The notes under the pieces are model-generated. The model had not been told where the DNA came from. It did not search any database and was given only the letters and a program-made list of their open reading frames with translations. Positions 5,404-6,808 of a stretch of 6,808 nt of DNA are shown here, in pieces. The stretch is taken from assembly GCA_017421145.1 (NCBI GenBank), contig JAFOTA010000201.1:1-6808 (forward strand), read 5' to 3'. The DNA is from Treponema sp. (GTDB taxonomy: Bacteria; Spirochaetota; Spirochaetia; Treponematales; Treponemataceae). The translations under genes and the position numbers were made by a program. Positions within the stretch are counted from its first letter, which is position 1. Each line of letters begins with the position of its first letter.

Positions 5404-6366
5404 TTACCACCTGATTACACCCTTCTGCCAGACCATAATCTTGTCGCGCACTTTGAAAAGCAAAGTCAGAATCAATGAACACAAAACAGCAATCACAATC
5501 AATCCTGCGTAGACACCGTCATACTGCATGACAGATTTCTGCCAGTTGATGTACCATCCGATTCCCTCTGAATTTCCGTTCATCTCCACAGCCATGAGAG
5601 TTGCGAAGGACGAAACTATTCCATAAAAGAGTCCGAGGAAAATCTGCGGAAGACTTGCAGGAACAGCTATGCGGAAAACTTTTGTGAATGTCTTTGCGCC
5701 GAGGGTTTCGCTCACCTCAAAGAAAGTTTTGTTCACGCTCTGAATGCCGCTGGCAGTCATAAGAGTTACCGGGAACCAGACAGCAAATGCAATCAAGAAA
5801 ACGTTCGCTCCGTGTGTGGTCGGAAAAACGCTCAGTGCAAGCGGAATCCACGCGGTCGTTGGAACTGGGCCGAGAAACTTGGTCACAGGATTCAGCCAGT
5901 AACCAACGTGACGGTTATAGCCGAGTGCAAGTCCGGTGAAAAATCCTGTGACAAGACCGAACAAAAATCCCTGAGACAAAAGTCCGAGAGAAAAAAGCAG
6001 GTTGCTTAGAAGAAAAAGTCTCTGTGTCCAAAGCAGTCCGCAAACCCTGTCGAGCGAAGGAAAGTACAGGACAGGAAGAAGCGCGGTTTTTGAAACGAGC
6101 GTGTTTAGAACCGCAAGGAAAAAAATCAGTCCGGTGAAAAACGGAAGTTTTCCGTACAGTTTCTGACCGAAGTTCTTTGCGAAAAGTCCGACAACGATAC
6201 AGACTGCAAGGACAGAGACGGCTGCAAGGAGGAAATACATATAGTACGGACACGCCATGGCTTTTTGTTTTCCACTTTCAGGAATTGCAAAATACAGCAC
6301 GGCAGAAATTGCCGCCGCAAAAAATGGTAATGCCAGTATAAAAATTTTCTTAATCTTTTTGCTCAT
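5404..6366 (-). CDS. ABC transporter permease, SsuC/TauC family, with N-terminal extension
   Basis: A 320-aa polytopic membrane protein. ATG 6366 is chosen because GGGGGA (6374-6379) precedes it at good spacing; a TTG reading from 6381 would start inside that site. In this numbering hydrophobic segments lie near 6-27, 43-65, 75-95, 122-149, 187-206, 240-262 and 285-304. The cytoplasmic EAA-like loop is near 217-236 (S-E-T-L-G-A ... R-I-A-V-P) and should dock on the ATPase. The loop and following core match the binding-protein-dependent permease family. Family members are usually about 250-280 residues, so roughly the first 95 residues, with about two extra membrane segments, are an addition. 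It sits 49 bases before the ATPase gene and 30 after the binding-protein gene. It forms the inner-membrane channel of the importer. Confidence 0.9.
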   Translation of the reverse strand: MSKKIKKIFILALPFFAAAISAVLYFAIPESGKQKAMACPYYMYFLLAAVSVLAVCIVVGLFAKNFGQKLYGKLPFFTGLIFFLAVLNTLVSKTALLPVLYFPSLDRVCGLLWTQRLFLLSNLLFSLGLLSQGFLFGLVTGFFTGLALGYNRHVGYWLNPVTKFLGPVPTTAWIPLALSVFPTTHGANVFLIAFAVWFPVTLMTASGIQSVNKTFFEVSETLGAKTFTKVFRIAVPASLPQIFLGLFYGIVSSFATLMAVEMNGNSEGIGWYINWQKSVMQYDGVYAGLIVIAVLCSLILTLLFKVRDKIMVWQKGVIRW

Positions 6367-6373
6367 ATATATT

Positions 6374-6379
6374 TCCCCC
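6374..6379 (-). promoter_or_regulatory. Ribosome binding site deciding the permease start
   Basis: GGGGGA on the minus strand stands seven bases before ATG 6366. It overlaps the upstream in-frame TTG at 6381, which therefore cannot be the start served by this site. Confidence 0.65.
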
Positions 6380-6396
6380 AATTGAAAAATTAGAAA

Positions 6397-6808
6397 CTAA
6401 TTCTTTGCGATATGCTTCAGACTCGGGACACCTGCCTCAGAGAAAGTACCGTCATCATTGCAGACATAAGAATCAGGAATGTCATCATAGCTTATGAAAT
6501 GATCCTCAACGAATTTTTTGTCGTCGCTTACATTGTTCATCACGCCCATATCGACAAGCTGTGAGATTGCGTTGTGCACTGTCTCGCGGGCAAGAGTCAC
6601 CGACGGAGTGTAGTTGTATGTCTTCAGAAGATATGCGTTCTGCTCGACATCGCCTGTCATCTGCTTGTTGTCAATCTGAAGCTGCGCGGACTTCTCAGGA
6701 TTTTTCTGAACGAAAGCGCTCGCCTTCATGATTGCGCGGATGAATGCCTTTACATGCTCTGGATATTTTTTTGCAGTCTCGCTTGATGTGTAAGCCATGC
6801 AGCAATAT
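6397..6808 (-). CDS. NMT1/SsuA-like substrate-binding protein of the ABC importer, C-terminal part only
   Basis: An open frame enters from the right edge (codons Y-C-C before M at 6798) and ends at TAG 6397-6399, giving about 136 C-terminal residues. The segment C-C-M-A-Y-T-S-S-E-T-A-K-K-Y-P-E-H-V-K-A-F is the typical second-lobe junction of SsuA/TauA/ThiY-type proteins, where a residue string precedes the P-E-x-V-K-A-F helix. The tail, with an A-x-x-x-V-D-M-G-V-like helix and D-D-I-P-D-S-Y, also suits the family. The methionine at 6798 is internal, not a start. The signal peptide and most ligand-contacting residues lie outside the window, so the ligand cannot be judged. It is the first visible cistron, 30 bases ahead of the permease. 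Confidence 0.88.
   Translation of the reverse strand, partial: YCCMAYTSSETAKKYPEHVKAFIRAIMKASAFVQKNPEKSAQLQIDNKQMTGDVEQNAYLLKTYNYTPSVTLARETVHNAISQLVDMGVMNNVSDDKKFVEDHFISYDDIPDSYVCNDDGTFSEAGVPSLKHIAKN

Noticed and set aside
5374..5404. TACGGAT twice in the permease-ATPase gap
   Set aside because: Seven-base direct repeat, one copy overlapping the permease stop. No symmetry and too short to support as a regulator site.

Overview
The window looks like part of a host-associated, probably anaerobic spirochaete chromosome, most likely Treponema or a close relative. The reasons are a MalY-type C-S lyase that closely resembles my recollection of Treponema denticola cystalysin, several TTG starts, AT-rich spacers with AG-rich ribosome binding sites, and an orphan secreted protein of a type I associate with treponemes. 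This assignment is an inference from memory, not from a database search.

Left part, 1-1720. An incomplete minus-strand gene runs off the left edge (start TTG at 837). It encodes a membrane-anchored protein of the TIKI/ChaN/erythromycin-esterase-like superfamily. A 146-base divergent spacer separates it from a plus-strand gene (984-1496) for a small secreted protein of unknown function. The stretch 1497-1726 is unusually structured: AT-rich inverted and direct repeats, a nested inverted repeat, a minus-strand 25-codon ORF with a near-perfect Shine-Dalgarno sequence, and a G+C-rich hairpin with a T-run that works as a terminator only on the plus strand.

Right part, 1727-6808. One tightly packed minus-strand operon enters from the right edge. 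In transcription order it holds an NMT1/SsuA-type substrate-binding protein (C-terminal part only), an SsuC/TauC-type permease, an SsuB/TauB-type ATPase, a Cys/Met-metabolism PLP enzyme (MetB/MetC family), a MalY/PatB/cystalysin-type PLP C-S lyase, and an Rrf2-family regulator resembling CymR. Gaps are 30, 49, 70, about 0 and 16 bases.

Together the operon reads as a sulfur-acquisition and transsulfuration unit. The ABC importer brings in an organosulfur or related compound. The two PLP enzymes would link cysteine, cystathionine and homocysteine, or release sulfide. The Rrf2 protein would sense cysteine or sulfur status. No sulfonate monooxygenase or other desulfonating enzyme is visible, so the sulfonate label on the transporter is only a family-level guess. 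No rRNA, tRNA, CRISPR array, insertion sequence or phage feature was seen.
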